Assembly (NCBI RefSeq): GCF_048006345.1 | Contig: NZ_CP180351.1 | Location: 4,030,001-4,094,000, forward strand | Direction: 5' to 3' | Source of the DNA: Marivita sp030148515 | GTDB lineage: Bacteria; Pseudomonadota; Alphaproteobacteria; Rhodobacterales; Rhodobacteraceae | Length of the DNA stretch: 64,000 nucleotides | Part shown: piece by piece, positions 1-6,841 of the stretch | Layout of the letters: each line of letters opens with the position of its first letter | How positions within the stretch are numbered: position 1 is the stretch's first letter | Position numbers and translations under genes: made by a program | Notes under the pieces: model-generated | Databases searched by the model: none | The model's input: only the letters and a program-made list of their open reading frames with translations | What the model was told of the DNA's origin: nothing

Positions 1-17
1 GGCATGGGAGAGGCAGA

Positions 18-926
18 ATGGCACGCAAACGCAAGGGGCGCGATATTTCCGGGTGGCTGGTGGTGGACAAACCCGCAGGCCTGACCTCGACGGCCGTGGT
101 CAACAAAGTCCGCTGGGCGTTCGATGCCAGGAAGGCAGGCCATGCCGGAACCCTTGACCCCGAAGCGACGGGTGTTCTTGCGGTTGCCCTGGGCGAAGCC
201 ACCAAGACGGTGCCCTATATCACCGATGCCCTCAAAGCCTACGAGTTTACCGTACGGTTCGGACAGGCGACCCGTACGGACGATGCCGAAGGAGAGGTAA
301 TCGCAACCTCGGATCTGCGTCCGTCTGACGACGAAATCAAGGAAGCTCTGCACCAGTTTGTCGGCGACATCCAACAGGTCCCTCCGCAGTTTTCGGCGGT
401 CATGATCGACGGCGAACGCGCCTATAAGCGCGCCCGCGATGGCGAGGAAATGGAGATCGCGGCGCGTCCCCTGTTCGTCGATGAACTGACTCTTCTCGAC
501 CGACCGGACACGGACCATGCCGTGTTGATGCTGGTGTGCGGCAAGGGCGGATATGTGCGCTCCATCGCCCGCGATTTGGGCGAGGCATTGGGGTGCCTTG
601 GTCATGTTCTGCGGCTCCGTCGGGTCTGGTCTGGCCCGTTTGAGGCCGAAGACGGCCTTAGCCTCGAACAGTTAGACGCCCTTGCCAGAACGCCGGAACT
701 TGATGCGCATCTTCTTCCTTTGGAGGAAGGTTTGGCAGATCTTCCGGAGTTGACCTGCACGCCCGAGGCCGCTGCCAGATTGCGCAATGGCAATCCGGCA
801 ATGGTGATCGCCTCCGGGGTCGAATACGGCGATGAGTGTTGGGTGTCCTGCGATGGAGTTCCGGTTGCCGTGGGACGTTACAAATCAGGCGAAGTGCACC
901 CGTCGCGCGTTTTCGTCACCGCATGA
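18..926 (+). CDS. truB: tRNA pseudouridine(55) synthase TruB
   Basis: TruB isomerises uridine 55 to pseudouridine in the T-loop of tRNAs in the cytoplasm. The N-terminal half carries the family signature GHAGTLDPEATGVL at about residues 41-54, with the catalytic Asp at 47, and the KPAGLTS motif near residue 18. At 302 aa it is of normal length for the family. A GGGAGAGG ribosome site ends 4 nt before the ATG. In alphaproteobacteria truB usually follows rbfA, which would lie just left of the window, and precedes rpsO and pnp as here. The stop overlaps the next ATG (ATGA), so the DUF1643 gene is probably translationally coupled. Confidence 0.97.
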   Translation: MARKRKGRDISGWLVVDKPAGLTSTAVVNKVRWAFDARKAGHAGTLDPEATGVLAVALGEATKTVPYITDALKAYEFTVRFGQATRTDDAEGEVIATSDLRPSDDEIKEALHQFVGDIQQVPPQFSAVMIDGERAYKRARDGEEMEIAARPLFVDELTLLDRPDTDHAVLMLVCGKGGYVRSIARDLGEALGCLGHVLRLRRVWSGPFEAEDGLSLEQLDALARTPELDAHLLPLEEGLADLPELTCTPEAAARLRNGNPAMVIASGVEYGDECWVSCDGVPVAVGRYKSGEVHPSRVFVTA

Positions 927-1477
927 CCGCCCTGCCGTCAGAGCTGCATAACGCATTGGTCTACCGGTCCCACGAAGCCGAAGGGTGTTTGTCGCAGGTC
1001 TGGTATTCGCAGTGCGACCAATACCGTTACGGCTTGTCGCGGGTTTGGGACAACGCCAAGCCCAGTCTCTTGTTCATCATGTTGAACCCATCCACGGCAG
1101 ACGAGCACCGCAATGATCCCACGGTCGCGCGATGTGAAACGCGTGCGCGTGCGATGGGATTTGGCGGTGTCATGGTGGCAAACCTCTTTGCCTATCGCGC
1201 CACCCGCCCAGAGGATTTGAAGCAGGCGACTGCGCCATGTGGCGATGCGAACGATGCCGTTTTGGATCACTGGCTACACGTTGCCGGGATGAGTCTGGCG
1301 GCTTGGGGGGTACATGGCGGCCACGAGGGCCGGGGCCGGGAACTGGCGCGGAGGATCACGGGTCCGCTCTATCATTTGGGTTTGACCAAAGACGGTCATC
1401 CCCGCCATCCGCTTTATGTTTCTTTTGCGACTGCGCCCAAGGAATGGCGTTTCAAACATCGCTATTCTGAGGGGTGA
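923..1477 (+). CDS. DUF1643 domain-containing protein
   Basis: A 184-aa protein recognised as DUF1643 by the segment LLFIMLNPSTADEHRNDPT (about residues 45-63) and the following R/C-rich helix and ANLFAYRAT motif. No biochemical function is established for the family. I place the start at the ATG overlapping the truB stop rather than at an in-frame upstream codon at 836, because the longer form would only add residues encoded inside truB and the domain begins after the later start. Cotranscription with truB is likely. Confidence 0.85.
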   Translation: MTALPSELHNALVYRSHEAEGCLSQVWYSQCDQYRYGLSRVWDNAKPSLLFIMLNPSTADEHRNDPTVARCETRARAMGFGGVMVANLFAYRATRPEDLKQATAPCGDANDAVLDHWLHVAGMSLAAWGVHGGHEGRGRELARRITGPLYHLGLTKDGHPRHPLYVSFATAPKEWRFKHRYSEG

Positions 1478-2143
1478 TCCTTCGAATTTTACGCTTCTTT
1501 TCCGCTAGGCGAAGCTGAGGTGAGCGATTGTTTACAGCTTTGACGTAAGGCTGAGCGGCGATCTGAAGAATGTGGGCCAATATGCTGTTCGTTGCGGGGT
1601 CATTTATTGGCGGCATCACCCAAGCCTTGCGAATATGTGCTGCGCAGGCGCGATCTTTCGGACGCGGCCATAGGATTCCGTCACCTGTGGACTGGCCGGA
1701 TGTTCCGATCGACGCCATCGGCCTTTTCCGCCGTACGGGCAGAATCCACCAGAAGGGCTCTCGTCCGCGCTCGCCTGTTCGGCTCGCGTCTTATGAGGAC
1801 GTCGAGGAGTTTCTTTGCGCACAGACAAGTTTGCTGGCAGGCCATCCGCCGAAAATCACCTTGCGGCTGTGCGGCGGGGATCCTGATTGGACAGAGGTTC
1901 TGATGGATGGCGCATGTCTGGCGCAAGTGCCCACCGCCAAACTTGTTGCCAAAACGAGATGTGCCAGAGGTTTACAAACAGCACGGTGACAATAGACGGC
2001 GACAGCAAGGATAAGGGCCTTCCAAAACTGAAGTTTATCGCCTATACGCCCGCATCCGTACATCGTGCGGAGATTCTCCACGGGCCCTGCTGGACGACAT
2101 CCCGGCTTGTGCCATTCACTCAAACCTTCGAAAGGAGACCCCG
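1478..2143. other. 666-bp interval without a convincing gene
   Basis: Between DUF1643 and rpsO no reading frame has a recognisable product. The best candidate is a plus-strand frame at 1570-1989 (139 aa) whose middle part, with PVDWPDVPIDAIGLFRR and CGGDPDWTEVLMDG, looks protein-like but has no clear ribosome site and ends in an unstructured tail. It may be a decayed gene. The last 100 bp before rpsO would hold its promoter and leader, although I see no convincing -35/-10 pair. Most of this stretch is unexplained. Confidence 0.4.
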
Positions 2144-2413
2144 ATGTCGATCACTGTTGAAGAAAAGAATCGCCTGATCAAGGAATTCGCAACCAAAGAC
2201 GGCGATACTGGTTCGCCCGAAGTCCAGGTTGCCATCCTGACCTCGCGTATCGCTACCCTGACCGAGCACTTCAAGACCCACAAGAAAGACAACCATTCGC
2301 GTCGTGGTCTGCTCAAGCTGGTTGCGCAGCGTCGTAAGCTTCTGGATTACACCAAAGCCAAAGACGAAGAGCGGTATCAGAATCTGATCCAGCGTCTGGG
2401 CATTCGCCGCTGA
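2144..2413 (+). CDS. rpsO: 30S ribosomal protein S15
   Basis: An 89-aa primary binder of 16S rRNA in the 30S platform. The whole sequence matches the family, including the KDNHSRRGLLKLVAQRRKLL segment (about residues 46-65) and the C-terminal RYQNLIQRLGIRR. The ATG follows an AAAGGAGA ribosome site. An intrinsic terminator lies 46 nt past the stop, so rpsO is largely insulated from pnp, which lies 670 bp further on the same strand. Confidence 0.98.
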   Translation: MSITVEEKNRLIKEFATKDGDTGSPEVQVAILTSRIATLTEHFKTHKKDNHSRRGLLKLVAQRRKLLDYTKAKDEERYQNLIQRLGIRR

Positions 2414-2459
2414 GGATTTTGGACATCCTCATGTGAATTGCAGGGGATATTCGAATATG

Positions 2460-2491
2460 GCCGCGCAATCTTTGCGCGGCTTTTTCTTTTT
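2460..2491 (+). terminator. Intrinsic terminator of rpsO
   Basis: Perfect 8-bp stem GCCGCGCA/TGCGCGGC (2460-2467 and 2473-2480) with loop ATCTT, followed at once by TTTTTCTTTTT. Confidence 0.9.
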
Positions 2492-2542
2492 GTCTTGGTG
2501 GCAACATTGAGGTGCGGGGCGTAATGAAACCTTAATCTGTTT

Positions 2543-2569
2543 CCCCGAATTTTCGCAGAAAATTCGGGG
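2543..2569. repeat. Extragenic palindrome, 12-bp arms
   Basis: Arms CCCCGAATTTTC and GAAAATTCGGGG pair perfectly around a GCA loop. Neither strand shows a T-run next to it, so it is not a standard intrinsic terminator. It lies between the convergent rpsO and the minus-strand gene at 2648, and resembles the palindromes at 9829, 48021 and 55744. Confidence 0.7.
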
Positions 2570-2647
2570 CCTGCGAACAAGAGTGTTTGCCATCCACAAA
2601 GTGCGGTCAATCGGATCATGCGGGAAACAGAGCAGGCTTGGGCGGCA

Positions 2648-2875
2648 TCACAACCAACGCTTAACCGGGGCGTCCGAACAGATGACGATGAATTGACCTG
2701 CACATTCAAGCAGATGAAATCCGCGTCCCTCGACTTCGCAGATGAACCGCTCCCGCCCGATTTCGCGTTCCACCCACGGCACTGCGCGTCGCACAATTCC
2801 GCCTTTTGCAACGGCCTTTGCAGCAAAAACCTGTTCGATCCATTGATCCGGGATGTGACGGTCTACGACTTCCAT
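2648..2875 (-). CDS. Conserved small protein of unknown function
   Basis: A 75-aa protein beginning MEVVDRHIPDQWIEQVFAAK. The pattern WIEQVFAAKAVAKGGIVRR, then VEREIGRERF and GFHLLECAGQFIVIC, matches from memory a small conserved alphaproteobacterial family that is often misnamed as an N-(5'-phosphoribosyl)anthranilate isomerase although it is far too short to be TrpF. The internal ATG at 2875 is chosen because the conserved part starts there; a longer frame begins at 2995. It lies opposite to rpsO and pnp, apparently alone. Function unknown. Confidence 0.6.
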   Translation of the reverse strand: MEVVDRHIPDQWIEQVFAAKAVAKGGIVRRAVPWVEREIGRERFICEVEGRGFHLLECAGQFIVICSDAPVKRWL

Positions 2876-3012
2876 AAACCATCCTTGCCCATGCAGTGTT
2901 AAGCCGACGTAAAGACACGTCAGATCCCTTTCCAAACCCGCAATAATCCTGTATGGCCCCCCAATCTGAGACGTGACGCTTCGACCCTGGCGCATGGAAT
3001 GATGAAAGGGTC

Positions 3013-3067
3013 GGCGGCAATGGGGCCGCCATGAAAACGGGAGACCCGGAGGGCCGGGAGTGCTCCC
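3013..3067 (+). promoter_or_regulatory. Structured pnp 5' leader (two stem-loops)
   Basis: Stem-loop 1: GGCGGC/GCCGCC (3013-3018, 3025-3030). Stem-loop 2: GGGAG/CTCCC (3039-3043, 3063-3067) enclosing CCCGG/CCGGG (3045-3049, 3054-3058). The AGGA ribosome site of pnp follows within 6 nt. In E. coli a leader hairpin cut by RNase III mediates PNPase autoregulation; the same logic is inferred here. Confidence 0.6.
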
Positions 3068-3082
3068 TTACAGGAAACGAAG

Positions 3083-5224
3083 ATGTTCAACATTTCGACG
3101 AAAAGCATGCAGTGGGGCGAAGAAACGCTCACACTGGAAACGGGCAAGGTTGCTCGTCAGGCCGATGGCAGCGTGATTGCAACCCTCGGCGAAACCTCGG
3201 TCATGGCCAACGTGACCTTTGCAAAGCAGACCAAACCCGGTCAGGATTTCTTTCCGCTGACCGTCCATTACCAGGAAAAATACTATGCCGCCGGTAAAGT
3301 GCCGGGTGGCTTCTTCAAGCGCGAAGCGCGTCCGACCGAAAAGGAAACGCTGACCGCGCGCCTGATCGACCGTCCGATCCGCCCGCTGTTCGTGCCGGGC
3401 TTCAAGAACGAAGTTCTGGTGATGTGTACTGTTCTGTCGCACGATCTGGTCAATGACCCCGACATCGTGGCGATGATCGCTGCGTCTGCCGCGCTGACCA
3501 TTTCCGGCGCGCCGTTCATGGGCCCGATCGCGGGCTGCCGTGTGGGTTATGTCGATGGCGAATACATCCTCAACCCCGAGGTCGAGGATATGGACCAGCT
3601 GCGCAACAACCCCGAGCAGCGGCTCGATCTGGTTGTCGCAGGCACCAAAGACGCCGTGATGATGGTGGAATCCGAAGCGTACGAGCTGACCGAGGACGAA
3701 ATGCTCGGTGCTGTGACGTTTGCGCATGAACAGATCCAGCCGGTGATCGATCTGATCATCGATCTGGCCGAAGACGCCGCGAAAGAGCCGTTTGATTTCC
3801 AGCCGCCGGATTACTCCGACCTCTATGCGGCTGTGAAAGCCGCAGGCGAGGACAAGATCCGCGCCGCCTATGCGATCACCGACAAGCAGGAACGCACCAC
3901 AGCCGTGTCCGCAGCCAAATCGGCGATCATGGAAGCCCTGACCGAAGAGCAGCTTGCGGATGAGAACCTTGGTTCCGCCCTGAAAAAGCTCGAGGCATCC
4001 GTTCTGCGCGGTGATGTTGTCAAGACAGGCAAGCGGATCGACGGGCGTGCTCTCGATACAGTTCGTCCGATCGTGTGTGAAACCGGCCTTCTTCCGAGGA
4101 CTCACGGGTCCGCGCTTTTCACCCGTGGTGAAACGCAAGGTCTTGTTGTGACCACGCTGGGCACCGGCGACGATGAACAGATCATCGATGCGCTGCATGG
4201 CAACTCCCGCTCCAACTTCCTGTTGCACTACAACTTCCCGCCCTACTCGGTGGGTGAGGTTGGGCGTGTCGGGTCGCCGGGGCGTCGCGAAATCGGTCAC
4301 GGCAAACTGGCGTGGCGCGCGCTGCAGGCTGTTCTGCCGGCACCGACCGATTTCCCCTACACCATTCGCGTGGTGTCCGAGATCACCGAATCCAACGGCT
4401 CGTCCTCGATGGCGTCGGTCTGCGGTGGCTCGCTGTCCATGATGGATGCAGGTGTTCCGCTGAAATCCGCGGTGGCTGGTGTCGCGATGGGTTTGATCCT
4501 GGAAGAGGATGGCTCTTACGCCGTTCTGACCGATATCCTGGGTGACGAAGATCACCTTGGCGACATGGACTTCAAAGTGGCGGGAACCGAGAACGGGATC
4601 ACGTCGCTGCAGATGGACATCAAGGTCGCGGGCATCACACCGGAGATCATGAAGAAGGCTCTTGCTCAGGCAAAAGAAGGCCGTCTGCATATTCTGGGTG
4701 AGATGAACAAGGCGCTCACCGGTGCTGCGGAATTCTCGATCCACGCGCCGCGCATCGAGACGATGCAGATCCCGACCGACAAGATCCGTGAAGTGATCGG
4801 CTCGGGCGGTAAAGTCATCCGCGAGATCGTGGAAGTGTCCGGTGCCAAGGTCGACATCAACGACGACGGTGTCATCAAGATTGCCAGCCCGAATGGCGAA
4901 GCCATCAAGACCGCCTATGACATGATCTATTCGATCGTGGCAGAGCCGGAAGAGGGCCATGTCTACAAGGGCAAGGTCGTGAAGATCGTCGATTTCGGCG
5001 CCTTTGTGAACTTCTTCGGCAAGCGGGATGGTCTGGTCCACGTGTCCCAGATCGAAAACCGCCGCCTGAACCATCCTTCGGATGTGCTCAAGGAAGGTCA
5101 GGAAGTCTATGTCAAGCTTCTGGGCTTTGATGACCGCGGCAAGGTGCGCCTTGCGATGAAGATGGTCGATCAGGAAACCGGCGAAGAGCTGGCACCAGAG
5201 AAAAAAGCTGAAGACGCCGAGTGA
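3083..5224 (+). CDS. pnp: Polyribonucleotide nucleotidyltransferase (PNPase)
   Basis: Phosphorolytic 3'-5' exoribonuclease, usually a trimer and a partner of the RNA degradosome. The 713-aa protein has the standard order: first RNase PH domain (from about residue 10), an alpha-helical linker, second RNase PH domain (from about 310, opening GKRIDGRALDTVRPI), a KH domain near 555-615 with the IGSGGK loop, and an S1 domain near 620-690 (KGKVVKIVDFGAFVNF). Ribosome site AGGAAACGAAG precedes the ATG. The leader is structured (see 3013). The stop is followed by an intrinsic terminator, so pnp is probably monocistronic. Confidence 0.98.
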   Translation: MFNISTKSMQWGEETLTLETGKVARQADGSVIATLGETSVMANVTFAKQTKPGQDFFPLTVHYQEKYYAAGKVPGGFFKREARPTEKETLTARLIDRPIRPLFVPGFKNEVLVMCTVLSHDLVNDPDIVAMIAASAALTISGAPFMGPIAGCRVGYVDGEYILNPEVEDMDQLRNNPEQRLDLVVAGTKDAVMMVESEAYELTEDEMLGAVTFAHEQIQPVIDLIIDLAEDAAKEPFDFQPPDYSDLYAAVKAAGEDKIRAAYAITDKQERTTAVSAAKSAIMEALTEEQLADENLGSALKKLEASVLRGDVVKTGKRIDGRALDTVRPIVCETGLLPRTHGSALFTRGETQGLVVTTLGTGDDEQIIDALHGNSRSNFLLHYNFPPYSVGEVGRVGSPGRREIGHGKLAWRALQAVLPAPTDFPYTIRVVSEITESNGSSSMASVCGGSLSMMDAGVPLKSAVAGVAMGLILEEDGSYAVLTDILGDEDHLGDMDFKVAGTENGITSLQMDIKVAGITPEIMKKALAQAKEGRLHILGEMNKALTGAAEFSIHAPRIETMQIPTDKIREVIGSGGKVIREIVEVSGAKVDINDDGVIKIASPNGEAIKTAYDMIYSIVAEPEEGHVYKGKVVKIVDFGAFVNFFGKRDGLVHVSQIENRRLNHPSDVLKEGQEVYVKLLGFDDRGKVRLAMKMVDQETGEELAPEKKAEDAE

Positions 5225-5256
5225 TCGTGATCCTTGGACGACTAAGTGTCTGAAAG

Positions 5257-5287
5257 AAAAGCGCCTCATTCAGAGGCGCTTTTTTTA
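5257..5287 (+). terminator. Intrinsic terminator of pnp
   Basis: Stem AGCGCCTC/GAGGCGCT (5260-5267, 5273-5280), loop ATTCA, then TTTTTTA. The preceding AAAA lets it work on the other strand too. Confidence 0.9.
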
Positions 5288-5327
5288 TTCTCCGAGTGGA
5301 CTAAATGTCCCACGGGGTAATGGGGGA

Positions 5328-5852
5328 ATGGTCATGTCGATCATGTTTGTGGGGCAATCGCTCTCGGAAACCGTATTCGAAGATTTTTCAGGTGACGCTG
5401 CCGAAAGGTGGGATTTTGTTGCTGATACCGTGATGGGCGGCGTCTCATCGGGGAGGGCCGAGATTGTCGGCGATGGCAACAAGAGAGCCTTGCGTCTGCG
5501 GGGCACAGTCCGGACCGACAACAACGGAGGTTTCATTCAGGCGCGCCGTCGGTTTTCAGAGCCTTGGCCGCACGATGCCGAAGGGTTGCGGCTGCGTGTC
5601 CAAGGCAATGGAGCGCGGTATTTCGTGTTCCTCAAGACGCCGAACTTGTCGCGTGTCTGGCATTCCTATCGCGCGCCTTTTGTCGCCAAGACCAAGTGGC
5701 ACAGCGTGGATATTCCGTTCCATATGTTCAGCCCGTCCCATATGGGCATGCCGGCGATGGTGACCGCTTCTGACGTCAATAGCATCGCCATCGTGGCCTA
5801 TGGCGATGACTACGGCGCGGACGTCTCGGTCAGCGGCATCCGCCTCTCCTAA
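5328..5852 (+). CDS. CIA30 family protein
   Basis: A 174-aa protein of the CIA30 family (named after complex I intermediate-associated protein 30). Diagnostic are WDFVADTVMGGVSSGRAEI near the N-terminus, then NNGGFIQARRRF and the beta-rich segment ending VSVSGIRLS. It is probably a galactose-binding-like beta-sandwich. Its bacterial role is not established, and no complex I genes are nearby. A GGGG ribosome site precedes the ATG; a second in-frame ATG lies 6 nt on. No membrane segment is evident. Confidence 0.8.
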   Translation: MVMSIMFVGQSLSETVFEDFSGDAAERWDFVADTVMGGVSSGRAEIVGDGNKRALRLRGTVRTDNNGGFIQARRRFSEPWPHDAEGLRLRVQGNGARYFVFLKTPNLSRVWHSYRAPFVAKTKWHSVDIPFHMFSPSHMGMPAMVTASDVNSIAIVAYGDDYGADVSVSGIRLS

Positions 5853-5880
5853 AAAAAGACCCCGGAGAGTTTCCGGGGCC
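5851..5880 (-). terminator. Intrinsic terminator reading on the minus strand
   Basis: CCCCGGA/TCCGGGG stem (5860-5866, 5872-5878) with loop GAGTT. The adjacent AAAAAAA at 5851-5857 becomes a seven-U tract only on the minus strand; no T-run exists on the plus side. It ends either the response regulator transcript or the candidate sRNA. Confidence 0.85.
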
Positions 5881-5934
5881 AGGTCCAACAGGGAGGTGCA
5901 TATGATGACCCGCATATGCGACGGGAACTGTTAC
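5851..5934 (-). ncRNA. Candidate FNR-controlled small RNA
   Basis: Inferred RNA of about 80 nt. A perfect FNR box is centred at 5974.5; an activator site centred 41 bp upstream would place the start near 5933. From there the minus strand holds a small stem (CCCG ... CGGG, about 5911-5927), an open stretch containing ACCTCCC (anti-Shine-Dalgarno, about 5891-5898), and the strong terminator at 5851-5880. The -10 region is weak. No protein function is needed to explain the interval. It could also be processed from the response regulator mRNA tail. Confidence 0.45.
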
Positions 5935-5976
5935 GACCCAGATAAAAGATGCGATTGCCATGCTTCTTTGATCTGA
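5902..5976 (+). CDS. Possible 24-aa Cys-rich peptide (doubtful)
   Basis: An ORF starting ATGATG, 5 nt after a perfect GGGAGG ribosome site, encodes a peptide with CDGNC and CDCH (Cys 6, 10, 17, 19 and His 20), a pattern compatible with metal binding. However GGGAGG is exactly the complement of the CCTCCC motif of the opposing candidate sRNA, and the FNR half-site overlaps the 3' end, so the ORF may be a by-product. I do not recognise the peptide. Confidence 0.2.
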   Translation: MMTRICDGNCYDPDKRCDCHASLI

Positions 5977-5981
5977 ATCAA
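5968..5981. promoter_or_regulatory. FNR/FnrL box
   Basis: TTGATCTGAATCAA is a perfect match to TTGAT-N4-ATCAA. It sits between the response regulator stop and the terminator at 5851; the only sensible target at the right distance is the minus-strand interval 5851-5934. Confidence 0.7.
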
Positions 5982-5995
5982 AATAGACCAAGGTC

Positions 5996-6682
5996 TTATG
6001 ACACGAGGCGATAGCCACCCGACTCCGTCACCAGCAAACGCGCATTGGAGGGATCGGGTTCAATCTTTTGCCGAAGGCGGTAGATGTGTGTTTCCAGCGT
6101 GTGCGTTGTCACGCCGGCGTTGTAGCCCCACACCTCGTGGAGCAGAGTGTCCCGTGCGACCACACCATCGGTGGAGCGGTAGAGGAACTTCAGGATGTTG
6201 GTTTCCTTTTCCGTCAGACGGATTTTCTTGTCGTCTTCTGTCATCAAGAGCTTCATCGACGGTTTGAATGTGTACGGCCCAAGCGTAAAGATGGCGTCTT
6301 CAGATTGTTCATGCTGGCGCAACTGCGCACGGATGCGCGCCAGAAGGACCGGGAACTTGAAAGGTTTGGTGACATAGTCGTTGGCACCGGCATCAAGGCC
6401 CAGAATGGTGTCCGCGTCCGAGTCGTGCCCAGTCAGCATGAGCACCGGGGCCTTGACCCCTTGCTTGCGCATCAGGCGGCAGAGTTCGCGGCCATCTGTA
6501 TCGGGCAGACCCACATCGAGGATGATCAGGTCATAAAGCTGTTCCTTGACCCGACCCATCGCGGCAGTCCCGCAATCCGCTTCGAACACTTCGAAGTCTT
6601 CGGTCATGACCAGTTGCTCTGCCAGAGCCTCGCGCAGGTCGTCGTCGTCGTCGACCAGTAGGATATTCTTGAGCTGTGCCAT
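5996..6682 (-). CDS. OmpR/PhoB-family response regulator
   Basis: A 228-aa two-domain DNA-binding response regulator. Receiver domain (residues 1-120): acidic pocket in LLVDDDDD, phosphoacceptor Asp 56 in DLIILDVGLPD, Thr 84 in MLTGHD and Lys 106 in YVTKPF. Effector domain (about 130-228): winged helix with the recognition helix in TTHTLETHIYRLRQKIEPD. No histidine kinase gene is adjacent, so the partner is unknown; the order resembles an orphan regulator gene. It diverges from ribA. The terminator at 5851-5880 may serve it. Confidence 0.92.
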   Translation of the reverse strand: MAQLKNILLVDDDDDLREALAEQLVMTEDFEVFEADCGTAAMGRVKEQLYDLIILDVGLPDTDGRELCRLMRKQGVKAPVLMLTGHDSDADTILGLDAGANDYVTKPFKFPVLLARIRAQLRQHEQSEDAIFTLGPYTFKPSMKLLMTEDDKKIRLTEKETNILKFLYRSTDGVVARDTLLHEVWGYNAGVTTHTLETHIYRLRQKIEPDPSNARLLVTESGGYRLVS

Positions 6683-6796
6683 CGTGTTGTCTCTCCGTCG
6701 GTTTCAAGACAGATGGGCAAGACGTTGCGCGTCGGCAAGAATTGCTGCAAGTGTTTCACGGCCTCGTGTATGCAGAGGCCAAATGTTTCATAAATC

Positions 6797-6821
6797 GGGG
6801 TCTTTTGTTGCAAAAGACCCC
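6797..6821. promoter_or_regulatory. Inverted repeat in the ribA leader
   Basis: Arms GGGGTCTTTTG and CAAAAGACCCC pair perfectly around TTG, 20 nt before the ribA ATG and inside the divergent region with the response regulator. It may be an operator or an mRNA hairpin. The sequence does not look like an FMN riboswitch. Confidence 0.5.
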
Positions 6822-6841
6822 CGTGAGAGACCCAAGGTTAC

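Noticed and set aside
3068..5269. 733-aa minus-strand ORF covering the whole of pnp
   Set aside because: Low-complexity His/Arg/Asp-rich translation typical of the antisense frame of a GC-rich gene; pnp on the other strand is unambiguous.
6683..6841. FMN riboswitch in front of ribA
   Set aside because: The leader has an inverted repeat but no sequence resembling the conserved FMN aptamer core.
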